Below, in pieces: positions 1-5,987 of a stretch of DNA of 8,313 nt. The position numbers were made by a program, and so were the translations under genes. The number at the start of each line of letters is the position of its first letter. Position 1 is the stretch's first letter. The notes below the pieces were generated by a model. The model had not been told where the DNA came from, ran no database searches, and was given only the letters and a program-made list of their open reading frames with translations. Source of the DNA: Candidatus Latescibacterota bacterium (lineage in GTDB: Bacteria; Latescibacterota; UBA2968; GCA-2709665); the NCBI GenBank assembly GCA_030746455.1, contig JASLMQ010000762.1, positions 1 through 8,313 on the forward strand. The letters are read 5' to 3'.

Positions 1-8
1 CGGCGCAT
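1..8 (-). CDS. Start of a leftward gene running off the left edge (partial)
   Basis: Read on the minus strand, ATG lies at 8-6 and is preceded by a good Shine-Dalgarno run (AAGGAGAGAACT then ATG; AGGAG at 19-15, six bases of spacing). A promoter-like pair (TTTACT, 17 bases, TATATT) lies a further 20-50 bases upstream, which together makes a real gene start likely. Only M-R and part of a third codon are inside the window, so nothing can be said about the product. It would be divergently transcribed from the lipoprotein gene at 254. The call rests on the ribosome binding site and promoter, not on any protein similarity. Confidence 0.45.
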
Positions 9-38
9 AGTTCTCTCCTTTCCAAAGGGTCCAGAGAG

Positions 39-67
39 AATATACGACAGGGCCATGGATTAGTAAA
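39..67 (-). promoter_or_regulatory. Candidate sigma-70-like promoter for the leftward gene
   Basis: On the minus strand there is TTTACT (67-62), a 17-base spacer and TATATT (44-39). The -35 matches the consensus at four of six positions and the -10 at five of six. Transcription would start near base 32, about 24 bases before the ATG at 8. It lies in a locally AT-rich island within GC-rich DNA, which supports a promoter, but it was found by eye only. Confidence 0.4.
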
Positions 68-97
68 GACATTTAAGGGACATAACACTAGAAGGAC

Positions 98-125
98 TTG
101 CAATTGGCGTCATTAGGCGTATATT
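98..125 (+). promoter_or_regulatory. Candidate sigma-70-like promoter for the lipoprotein gene
   Basis: TTGCAA (98-103), a 16-base spacer and TATATT (120-125) match the -35 at four and the -10 at five of six positions. Transcription would start near 132, leaving a leader of about 120 bases before the ATG at 254. With the opposite promoter at 39-67 this makes 1-253 a divergent regulatory region. I see no clear operator palindrome in it. Confidence 0.4.
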
Positions 126-253
126 TACGGCCATTCAGATCCGCACTGTCGGGGAACATGCACGTTGATCGGCGCTTGGAATCAGCGAGTCCGTCGGGCA
201 ACTGGGCCGTGAGTCCTCAGCGCTAACTCGATTCACGGAAAGGAGATACACCG

Positions 254-871
254 ATGTACTTGCAGCCCCGTCTCAAGCACCTGGTTTCCTCAGCACTGGT
301 TGTAACGCTTTTCGTCCTCGCCGCGTGCGGCGGCGACGACGCCACGGGCCCGAGCGGAGATGCATCCGTACCCGACCATCCGGGCGCGAACACAACCATC
401 ACCTCGTCCAATGCCCCTGCGGTGATGACCGAGGTGTCCAGCTCTCTCTACGGCGCCCTGGGCAGGGTGATGGCCGCCGCGGCCACAAAGCCCGCCTTGA
501 CGAAGACCGTGAGCAACAAGGTCATCAACGGGCAGAATTCGGGCACCGTCACCATCAAGAGCGGCTCCTACGAGATCACCGGCACCTCCCAGAAGCTCGA
601 TGCCAGTCTCGAGTTCATCGACTTCTCGGATGACGGCCAGATCTTTATGGGGGGAACGGTCGATTTCGACCTGACCATGAGCACGCCGACGACCGTCGAT
701 CCCACCAACCCGCTCGCGGGCCTCACGTTCAACTTTACGCAGAAGGGGAACCTGGCCTTCTCGGGCAAGTACAAAGGAACGCTCAACCTCGATGTCACCG
801 TCAGCCTGAGCGGCGGCGTTCCTCAGGTCTCGGGCACTGTGACGGTGGGAGGCACAACGGTCAATCTGTAA
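254..871 (+). CDS. Putative lipoprotein of unknown function, probably truncated by a frameshift
   Basis: A 205-residue protein. The start is supported by AAGGAGAT at 240-247, about eight bases ahead of the ATG. The N-terminus is a classic lipoprotein signal: positive residues (R6, K8), a hydrophobic stretch 11-22, then the lipobox LAAC with the lipidated cysteine at 25, followed by GGDDATGPSGD, a flexible acidic linker. It should be exported by Sec, cleaved by signal peptidase II and anchored in a membrane. The rest (about 45-205) is rich in Thr, Ser, Gly and alternating hydrophobics (for example GTVTIKSGSYEITGT and GKYKGTLNLDVTVSLSGG), suggesting an all-beta fold. I recognise no enzymatic motif or named family. 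The TAA at 869-871 comes early: coding-like sequence carries on in frame 1 to a TGA at 1026, just before a strong terminator, so the native protein was probably about 257 residues. Confidence 0.75.
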   Translation: MYLQPRLKHLVSSALVVTLFVLAACGGDDATGPSGDASVPDHPGANTTITSSNAPAVMTEVSSSLYGALGRVMAAAATKPALTKTVSNKVINGQNSGTVTIKSGSYEITGTSQKLDASLEFIDFSDDGQIFMGGTVDFDLTMSTPTTVDPTNPLAGLTFNFTQKGNLAFSGKYKGTLNLDVTVSLSGGVPQVSGTVTVGGTTVNL

Positions 872-1026
872 GCGGTCCAGGCATCTTCGACGTGAACCTG
901 GACACCGGCAAGGTCGACTACCAGGTTCTGCTCGACGACAGGAAGCCGAAGTACAAAGTGGACGACGTGACGGGCTGCGTCTTTCACGTGAAGAAGAAGA
1001 AGCTGATCGCCTACTCCGCCAACTGA
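872..1026 (+). pseudogene. Out-of-frame C-terminal remainder of the lipoprotein gene
   Basis: Reading frame 1 (not the frame of the upstream gene) gives a convincing protein end from about 856: NGQSVSGPGIFDVNLDTG, continuing through VDYQVLLDD and TGCVFHVKKKKL to YSAN and TGA (1024-1026). Codons are strongly GC-ending, as in neighbouring genes. There is no ATG, and the one in-frame GTG (892) has no ribosome binding site, so it is not an independent gene. Loss of a single base around 846-858 would join it smoothly to the lipoprotein frame (GTVTV followed by NGQSVSG). The terminator starts 22 bases after this TGA but about 177 bases after the TAA at 871, so the original gene very likely ended here. 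Whether the shift is a real mutation or a sequencing or assembly error cannot be decided from one sequence. Confidence 0.55.
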
Positions 1027-1048
1027 CCGACGTCATGTCGAGAACCAG

Positions 1049-1086
1049 CGAAGGGCTCGGAGGATTACCTCTGAGCCCTTCGTTTT
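1049..1086 (+). terminator. Rho-independent terminator after the lipoprotein gene
   Basis: A 10-bp perfect stem (CGAAGGGCTC at 1049-1058 with GAGCCCTTCG at 1073-1082) continues through a G-T wobble into four more pairs (GAGG with CCTC) closed by an ATTA loop, and is followed directly by TTTT (1083-1086). It separates the lipoprotein from the isomerase gene. Confidence 0.85.
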
Positions 1087-1103
1087 CTGCACGATCCCCC
1101 GAA

Positions 1104-1109
1104 AGGAGG
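1104..1109 (+). promoter_or_regulatory. Shine-Dalgarno site fixing the isomerase start
   Basis: A perfect AGGAGG lies eight bases before the ATG at 1118. It sits just after the terminator; no clear promoter is visible in the short gap, so the gene may depend on read-through or on a promoter I cannot see. Confidence 0.8.
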
Positions 1110-1117
1110 AACCCGAG

Positions 1118-1885
1118 ATGCAGCTCTGTCTGTCCGCCCGGATGTTCACCGTACCCGGGACCCGAGATCAGTTCGAGCTCGACCCGCAGGCCTTCATCGA
1201 GTTCGCGAAGTCGGTCGGCTACGACGGCATCACCCTCCGATTGGGCCAGCTCGACCCCACCACGCCGGCCGAGGACGTGGGCCGGATCGCGAGCGCGCTG
1301 AAGCAGAACGGCATGGTCTGCTCCTTCGCCATGTGCGGCGCCGTGGGTGATGAGGAGGTCTGCGATGCCCAGTGCCGTCTTGTCGACCACGTGCTACAGC
1401 TCGGCTGCCGACACATCCAGCCCTCGGTCCGCGAAGAGACCGAGATCCCGTGGATCCAGCGACTGTGCGACTACGCCGCCGAGCGCGATGTGCGCGTTGC
1501 CCCACAGCTTCACAACAACACGCTCCACGACACCGTGCCCCGCTGCCAGGCCCTGTTCGAAAAGGTGGACCGGGCCAACTTCGGGCTCAACTTCGAGGCC
1601 TCCCACCTGCTGATGCAGAGCGCGGAGATCCAGGGCAGCAGCGCCGTTGAAGCCCTCTCGGAGAAGATCTTCACCGTCTGCGTGCAGAACTACAAGATGG
1701 TGGACGGCGAGAGCGTGCCCGTCCTGCCCGGCGATCCGGACGGCGTGGACTTCGATGACGTCTTCGGCGCCCTCAAGACCATCGGCTTCGACGGGTTCGT
1801 CACACACATGTCGGGTCCCCATCCCGATATGGACAACCGCTCCGTCTGCGAGGCCTTCGTCGAGCGCCTCCGTCCGTTGCTCTAG
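1118..1885 (+). CDS. Sugar phosphate isomerase/epimerase (xylose isomerase-like TIM barrel)
   Basis: A 255-residue soluble protein with the length and pattern of the AP endonuclease 2 / xylose isomerase-like TIM-barrel family, metal-dependent enzymes that interconvert or epimerise sugars and related polyols or keto-acids. Visible features: an early strand and helix with GYDGITLRLGQLDP (34-47); a repeated strand pattern ending in CSFAMCG (68-74) and HIQPSVREETEIPW (99-112); PQLHNNTLHDT (129-139), the usual position of metal or substrate-binding His and Asn; GLNFEASHLL (156-165), matching the conserved region whose acidic residue and His bind metal; VCVQNYK (187-193); and a C-terminal GFDGFVTHMSGPHPD (223-237). 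No signal peptide. It is unusually rich in cysteine for this family. Preceded by a perfect AGGAGG. Family membership is fairly sure; the substrate is unknown. Related proteins often sit in sugar, inositol or hydroxypyruvate pathways, and the nearby transporter and hydrolases fit an accessory catabolic locus, though they lie on the other strand. Confidence 0.8.
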   Translation: MQLCLSARMFTVPGTRDQFELDPQAFIEFAKSVGYDGITLRLGQLDPTTPAEDVGRIASALKQNGMVCSFAMCGAVGDEEVCDAQCRLVDHVLQLGCRHIQPSVREETEIPWIQRLCDYAAERDVRVAPQLHNNTLHDTVPRCQALFEKVDRANFGLNFEASHLLMQSAEIQGSSAVEALSEKIFTVCVQNYKMVDGESVPVLPGDPDGVDFDDVFGALKTIGFDGFVTHMSGPHPDMDNRSVCEAFVERLRPLL

Positions 1886-1911
1886 GCCGAAACGGGTGGA
1901 GTACCTTGCGC

Positions 1912-1970
1912 AGAGGCGTACGGCAGTAGGGGCGCACGGCAGTAGGGGCGCACGGCAGTGCGCCCCTACT
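1912..1970. repeat. 16-bp tandem repeat forming a 13-bp perfect palindrome (REP-like)
   Basis: The unit AGTAGGGGCGCACGGC is present twice exactly (1925-1940, 1941-1956), with a degraded copy before it (about 1912-1924) and a partial copy after. The second unit's AGTAGGGGCGCAC (1941-1953) pairs perfectly with GTGCGCCCCTACT (1958-1970) around a GGCA loop; the first unit could pair with the same right arm, giving two alternative hairpins. It sits between two convergent genes, where extragenic palindromes often lie. On the plus strand it is followed by T-rich sequence and could terminate isomerase transcription, though the T-runs do not immediately follow the stem. Confidence 0.8.
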
Positions 1971-1972
1971 CG

Positions 1973-1999
1973 TTCGCGTTTTTCGCGTTTTTCGTGGTG
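1973..1999. repeat. 27-bp direct repeat, copy A
   Basis: A GC/T-patterned sequence (begins TTCGCGTTTTTCGCG, ends TTTCGTGGTG) that recurs at 3398-3424 in the same orientation with 23 of 27 bases identical. Internally it is a threefold variation on TTTCG. Copies A and B bracket the MFS gene. I take it for a member of a dispersed short-repeat family rather than a transposon end, because no transposase or target duplication is visible. Confidence 0.65.
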
Positions 2000-2015
2000 A
2001 CGGTGTCGCGGCCCG

Positions 2016-3341
2016 TTAGGCGCAGCCCGTATGGCCGCGTGATTGGGGTGGTGTCGCGAAGAGCCCGAAGGCCGCGATCACCCCAAAGACAGCTACGAAG
2101 ACCCACAGGGCCTCGTCGAACCGGCCGAATACATCGTGCGCGTATCCCATCACGAAGGGCCCCAGGCTCGACGCCGCGACCCCGATCGTCGTCAATGAAC
2201 CACGAATCCTACCAAGATGGCTCCTGCCGTAGTACCGGACCCAGAGGGTCGTGCTCACGGCCATCATCATACCGCTGGAGGCCCCCCGCACGGCGGCGAA
2301 GACCTGGGCGGACCAGAACGACGACATACGGACCAGGAGGACCGTGGCGCCCGACGAGCAGGCAAGCGCAACGGTCAGCAGGACATTCAGGGGCAGCCGA
2401 TCCGCCATGATCCCGCCCGCGAAGCGCGACACCGCCATCGAAATCGCGATGGTGGTGAAGGCCGCGGCGGCATCCCCCTCGGTCAGCCCGCTGTCCAGAA
2501 AGAGCTGGACCATGTGGAACATGATCCCGGTGACGATCATCGACCACGCCGCCGAGGCCGCTGCCACGATCCAGTAGGCCCGCGTGCGCATCGCACCCGC
2601 GAGGTCGAACGCCGCCTCTCCCGCCTCTACGACAGGGCCCGCCTCCCTCGATCCTCTCCCGGCGGCATCGTGGCCTCCCGGCTCGGACCTCGGATCCCAG
2701 GGAAAGCCGTCAGGCTTCTGGCCCACATCCTCCGGACGATCGCGGAACAGCACCCCCAGCACCGGCAGCACCACGATCCACACGGTCGCTCCCAGGATCA
2801 TGTACGACAGCCGCCATCCGTAGGAGGCGATCAGCCACAGGTTCAGAGCGGGAATTGCCGCCATCGCGGCGGTGAATCCCAGGCTCGAGATCCCGCTGGC
2901 GAATCCGAGCCTCCTGTTGAACCACATCGCCAGGGTGTTCATCCCCAGGAGACCTATGGCCCCCTGACCCAGCATCCTCAGCAGCAGGAAGGCCACGAAT
3001 AACGTGACCAGCCCGCCCACCTGTGACACGCCGGCGCAAACCAGCCCGAACGATGCCACCACGGCGGCCAGAACCTTCCGAGAGCCGTAGCGATCCATCA
3101 GCGATCCCACGTACGTCATCGGGAGCGACGCGAGAAGCGTACCCAGCATATAGGCGCCGCTCAGCTCGCTGTGCGACAGCCCGAGATCGGCCCTCCAATG
3201 GGGATTGAAGACCGAGACGCCGTAGGTCTGCCCCGGCGAGGTGGACACCTGGATCGCCGTCACGACCGGCAGCATCAGCCATCCGTAGAAGAACGGGATC
3301 CGCGAAGCGATCCTGTCGCCCTGGCTCGGAGCGTTCTTCAT
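2016..3341 (-). CDS. MFS transporter, monocarboxylate / oxalate-formate antiporter-like
   Basis: A 441-residue, 12-helix-type major facilitator. Signatures: N-terminal FFYGWLMLP (17-25) starting helix 1; motif A between helices 2 and 3, GSLMDRYGSRK (79-89); MWFNRRLGFASGI (139-151), the WF-x-R-R-G-x-A-x-G block typical of the OFA/monocarboxylate porter group; YGWR (174-177); RDRPEDVGQKPDG (200-212) leading into a cytoplasmic central loop (about 200-250); a second-half equivalent GGIMADRLP (309-317); and GPFVMGYAHDVFGRF (394-408). These relatives carry small carboxylates such as lactate, pyruvate, oxalate or formate by proton symport or anion exchange; the real substrate is unknown. I chose the ATG at 3341: GGGAGG stands just upstream (short, three-base spacing) and hydrophobic sequence starts soon after. 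An in-frame ATG at 3494 would add 51 non-membrane residues, overlap the upstream gene and read through repeat B, so it is unlikely. It lies 97 bases downstream of the DUF3604 gene and is probably co-transcribed with it. Confidence 0.85.
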   Translation of the reverse strand: MKNAPSQGDRIASRIPFFYGWLMLPVVTAIQVSTSPGQTYGVSVFNPHWRADLGLSHSELSGAYMLGTLLASLPMTYVGSLMDRYGSRKVLAAVVASFGLVCAGVSQVGGLVTLFVAFLLLRMLGQGAIGLLGMNTLAMWFNRRLGFASGISSLGFTAAMAAIPALNLWLIASYGWRLSYMILGATVWIVVLPVLGVLFRDRPEDVGQKPDGFPWDPRSEPGGHDAAGRGSREAGPVVEAGEAAFDLAGAMRTRAYWIVAAASAAWSMIVTGIMFHMVQLFLDSGLTEGDAAAAFTTIAISMAVSRFAGGIMADRLPLNVLLTVALACSSGATVLLVRMSSFWSAQVFAAVRGASSGMMMAVSTTLWVRYYGRSHLGRIRGSLTTIGVAASSLGPFVMGYAHDVFGRFDEALWVFVAVFGVIAAFGLFATPPQSRGHTGCA

Positions 3342-3344
3342 CGT

Positions 3345-3350
3345 CCTCCC
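3345..3350 (-). promoter_or_regulatory. Shine-Dalgarno site supporting the MFS start at 3341
   Basis: On the minus strand GGGAGG precedes the ATG by three bases (GGGAGG-ACG-ATG). The spacing is short, but no comparable site precedes the alternative ATG at 3494, so it decides the start. Confidence 0.55.
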
Positions 3351-3397
3351 AGTTCCGGCCGGGAGGCCCACGGCAGGCTCAGGGGGTCCCTGCAGTT

Positions 3398-3424
3398 TTC
3401 GCGTCTTTCGCGGATTTCGTAGTG
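3398..3424. repeat. 27-bp direct repeat, copy B
   Basis: Second copy of the sequence at 1973-1999, same orientation, four mismatches. It lies in the 97-base gap between the DUF3604 stop (3439) and the MFS start (3341), so it would be transcribed in the two-gene message. Confidence 0.65.
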
Positions 3425-3438
3425 CCGGTTCTGTAAGA

Positions 3439-5610
3439 TCACGATGGATCCGAAATGTTGACGTAAACGGGACTGGCCCACGCCTTTGCCCCATCGGTCT
3501 GGGTCACCCGCACCCAGTACGGGTGGCAACCCGGGCCGGGGTCCTTGTCCCTGAACGTGAATTCGGCTTCTGTTCCCACCCCGCGGGGAAGCTGCTCGAA
3601 CACGACGCAGACCTCGATGCCTCCGGCGTCGACCCGCACGGGTCCGTCGGCGATCTCCTGCAGTGACACCGACCGGTTCACGACCTCCGTGCGGAAGTCG
3701 ATCGTCGCATCGTCCGGCGCGTCGAGCGTGAGCACCACCCCGTCGGGATCGCCCGTCGTAACGGACGTCCACGACACCGATCGGTCGCTCACCTCCCGAA
3801 TCCCCTCCGACGCGGAATCGAACGCGTAGCCTTCGGCCTCCACGATCCGGCCCCGGTCCAGACTCAGCGATCCGTCCCATCGCACCAATCTGTTCCGCGC
3901 CCGGATCCTTTGGCCCGACCACGCCACCCGGACCCGTTGGTCGTCCCTATCGATCTCCGCCGGGTATCGATACACCGGCTCCGCTCCGCGGAACACGTCG
4001 ATCCGCTCGATCGGAGCCGTCCCGACGACCCGCACGGAGATCTCGGGCGGCTCCGTCGCGTCGAACTCCGATCCCATCGGATGGCCGTCGGCTCGCACGT
4101 CGAGCACGATCCGCTGCCCGGTCGTCCCATAGCACCGCCGGACCTTCAGCGCCTCGAACAATCCTGCCCGCGTCAGCTCTCGCGCCAGGATGCACGTGAG
4201 CCCCCCGTAGACCCCGAACGATCCGCCGCCGCAGTGCCCCGCACCGGGCCGTCCCTTGTGGTCGTCGCTCCCCGCGGTGAACCCCACCTTGTGGCCCTTC
4301 GCCAGCGCCTCCTCGAGGAACCACTCGAACTCGCCCCACTCGGAGTAGACCTCGATCACCGGCTCGACCTCGGGATCGTGCCACGTCAGGTTCGCGTACC
4401 GCCCCCCCACGTGGGGGATCGCCAGCGCGTCGATTCCCCTCAGGGCCTCGAACAGCTCGGTCACGTGGAGGCAGTCGGTGTCCCTGTCGGGCTCGTCCGG
4501 AATCAGCACGTGACTCGAGCGGTGCAGCGGACCATCGTCTCCGAGGAAGTAGACGTTCCGGTCCCCGCCCACCGGGGTGTTGCCCGACCACTCGTAGCCC
4601 GCGAAGGTCACGAACCGTCCCGGATCGTGCTGGGTGTTCGCCTGTTTCTTGATCTCCTCCCACACGGCGCGCGTGATCTGGAAGTCATTCCCCTGATGCC
4701 CGACGAAATCGACCATTGCCGATTCTCGTGCGAACTGGAAGTAAGCCGACACCGGGTTGGTCCCCACCGTTTCCTCGCTCTGGCCGTGGAGATCGCCCCA
4801 GAAGGGCTTGTACTCCCCTCTGGCGTCCACGCAGACCATCGGGTTCCCCTCTGCGGACATCTCGCGTGCCCCATCCTCTGCACGCACCCGGTAGACGCCT
4901 GCGCCCGGCGCCTTCACCCCTTCGAACCGACGCACGCCACGGTCCTCGGGGCCAAACCGGTAAGTCTCTGGTAGGCCCTCGAGGCCCCCCGCGGCGATCC
5001 GCACGCTCCCGTCGTATTCGCGGCAGGGATTGCCCCACAGGTCCTCCGCCTTCACGCCCACCCACGCCTCCTGGCCCACAGCGGTCTCCGAGGGCGTGAG
5101 GACCACCAGCCGATGCGGCGGACCGCTCACGATAGACACCTCCGGCGATGGAACCCGCTCGTAGACCCAGGTCCCACACCAGTCCACGGCCACGCGGAAC
5201 TCGAAGGCGTCCTTGCAGAACGTCTGCACCCGGATGCCGGAGCTTCCGCCGGATCGGTCTCCAAGTGTGAGCGTGACCGTGTCACCGTCCGACAGCGAAT
5301 CGTCGAACACGTCGATCGTCACGCATCGCCTCCAGGGTCGGATGTACCGGTTCCGCTCGAAGGTCGCGCGAAGCGATGAGGGTCCCGTCGTCGCAACCGA
5401 TGCGTAGGCCGGCGCACCGGGATCGGTGAACTGCGGCGGCTCCCAATCGCTCACGTCGCGCCAGGCCACCTTTATCGCCCCGCCGTCGTCCACGCCGTAG
5501 CGCCCGGCGTGATAAGTGATCCGCCACGTTCCCGTCTCCCCTGCCACGACCGGGCCTTCGGGATCGACCTCCGCCCAGCCGTACAGCTCTCTCCTATCAT
5601 CCTCTGTCAT
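3439..5610 (-). CDS. DUF3604 protein with PHP-like metal-dependent phosphoesterase core
   Basis: A 723-residue protein. Residues about 1-265 are beta-rich with no enzyme motif (TGTWRITYHAG at 26-36; two Ig-like or sheet-rich segments). The core (about 266-510) carries the DUF3604 signatures: FWGDLHGQSEETVGTN (270-285), DFVGHQGNDFQI (301-312), FAGYEWSGN (336-344), GGDRNVYF (348-355), AIPHVGG (397-403), IEVYSEWG (419-426) and GSDDHKGRPGAGH (447-459). His275, His305, Glu340, His400 and Asp449/Asp450/His451 are the likely metal ligands of a PHP-type TIM barrel. The C-terminal 200 residues are again beta-rich. Related PHP domains hydrolyse phosphate esters with two or three metals; substrates of DUF3604 proteins are unknown. 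There is no signal peptide or membrane segment, so it is probably cytoplasmic. The start at 5610 has TGGAGG four bases upstream. It is probably the first gene of a leftward transcript with the MFS transporter. Family call firm, catalytic activity inferred. Confidence 0.85.
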   Translation of the reverse strand: MTEDDRRELYGWAEVDPEGPVVAGETGTWRITYHAGRYGVDDGGAIKVAWRDVSDWEPPQFTDPGAPAYASVATTGPSSLRATFERNRYIRPWRRCVTIDVFDDSLSDGDTVTLTLGDRSGGSSGIRVQTFCKDAFEFRVAVDWCGTWVYERVPSPEVSIVSGPPHRLVVLTPSETAVGQEAWVGVKAEDLWGNPCREYDGSVRIAAGGLEGLPETYRFGPEDRGVRRFEGVKAPGAGVYRVRAEDGAREMSAEGNPMVCVDARGEYKPFWGDLHGQSEETVGTNPVSAYFQFARESAMVDFVGHQGNDFQITRAVWEEIKKQANTQHDPGRFVTFAGYEWSGNTPVGGDRNVYFLGDDGPLHRSSHVLIPDEPDRDTDCLHVTELFEALRGIDALAIPHVGGRYANLTWHDPEVEPVIEVYSEWGEFEWFLEEALAKGHKVGFTAGSDDHKGRPGAGHCGGGSFGVYGGLTCILARELTRAGLFEALKVRRCYGTTGQRIVLDVRADGHPMGSEFDATEPPEISVRVVGTAPIERIDVFRGAEPVYRYPAEIDRDDQRVRVAWSGQRIRARNRLVRWDGSLSLDRGRIVEAEGYAFDSASEGIREVSDRSVSWTSVTTGDPDGVVLTLDAPDDATIDFRTEVVNRSVSLQEIADGPVRVDAGGIEVCVVFEQLPRGVGTEAEFTFRDKDPGPGCHPYWVRVTQTDGAKAWASPVYVNISDPS

Positions 5611-5809
5611 CTATCCTCCACTTGTGCGACTCATATGGCTCAATTACCATCCTCCGAATCCGGAGCCACCACCGGTCTCCGCGGCCTCCTTTGTTGTGTT
5701 CGCGTCTTGGAGCCTGCCCCGGCCGGCTGCAAAGGTACCAGTGCTACAGGTTGTCAAAACCAGCCGGGACGCCTTTCGTAGTTCCGAAGTTTGGCTCTCC
5801 GCGACGACA

Positions 5810-5837
5810 AAAATAACGGTTCTCGGATATCTGACAA
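5810..5837 (-). promoter_or_regulatory. Candidate promoter for the DUF3604-MFS transcript
   Basis: On the minus strand TTGTCA (5837-5832), a 16-base spacer and TATTTT (5815-5810) match five and four of six consensus positions. It would give a leader of about 190 bases. A perfect TTGACA at 5757-5752 lies closer to the gene but has no acceptable -10 at 15-19 bases. Confidence 0.35.
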
Positions 5838-5863
5838 GGTTATTCCGCCAATCCCCTTTCTCC

Positions 5864-5892
5864 TTGACCCCCCCGTTCTTCTCGCGTACTTT
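5864..5892 (+). promoter_or_regulatory. Weak candidate promoter for the amidase gene
   Basis: TTGACC (5864-5869), a 17-base spacer and TACTTT (5887-5892). The -35 is good (five of six), the -10 poor (three of six). It lies about 95 bases before the ATG at 5988. Confidence 0.25.
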
Positions 5893-5974
5893 TCCGCCGG
5901 TCCAAGGTCCCTCTCTTGACCCTGCTCCCACACATCGTTTGTGGAGCCAGGACACCGTCATCTCGGCCGTTCCT

Positions 5975-5979
5975 GGAGG
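5975..5979 (+). promoter_or_regulatory. Shine-Dalgarno site fixing the amidase start
   Basis: GGAGG stands eight bases before the ATG at 5988. It is the reason for preferring this start over the in-frame ATG at 5916, which lacks a site. Confidence 0.7.
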
Positions 5980-5987
5980 ATGCGCAC

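Larger units (their letters stand above)
5611..5987. other. 377-bp divergent intergenic region
   Basis: Lies between the leftward DUF3604 gene and the rightward amidase gene. It contains no convincing coding sequence: its open frames have arginine/proline/serine-rich, shadow-like composition. Bases about 5790-5900 are less GC-rich than the surroundings and hold one promoter-like pair on each strand. Bases 5687-5715 contain a TTTGTTGTG...TTCGCGTCTT stretch that faintly resembles the 27-bp repeats but is too degraded to call. No clear operator or riboswitch structure is visible. Confidence 0.6.

Noticed and set aside
290..1390. 366-residue minus-strand open frame
   Set aside because: It overlaps the well-supported lipoprotein and isomerase genes, crosses the terminator at 1049-1086 and has a shadow-like Arg/Gly/Asp-rich composition; long antisense frames are expected in GC-rich DNA.
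1912..1999. Possible CRISPR array
   Set aside because: Units are contiguous 16-mers without spacers, followed by a single 27-bp repeat; no cas genes.
1973..3424. Composite transposon or insertion sequence around the MFS gene
   Set aside because: No transposase, no inverted ends, no target duplication; only short direct repeats.
3342..3494. N-terminal extension of the MFS protein from an ATG at 3494
   Set aside because: Would overlap the DUF3604 gene end, translate the 27-bp repeat, and add 51 polar residues foreign to MFS proteins.
3910..4974. 354-residue plus-strand open frame
   Set aside because: Antisense shadow of the DUF3604 gene; repetitive Arg/Pro/His/Val composition without domain pattern.
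5752..5757. Perfect TTGACA on the minus strand as a promoter for the DUF3604 gene
   Set aside because: No acceptable -10 at 15-19 bases; the nearest candidate (TACCTT) is only 14 bases away.
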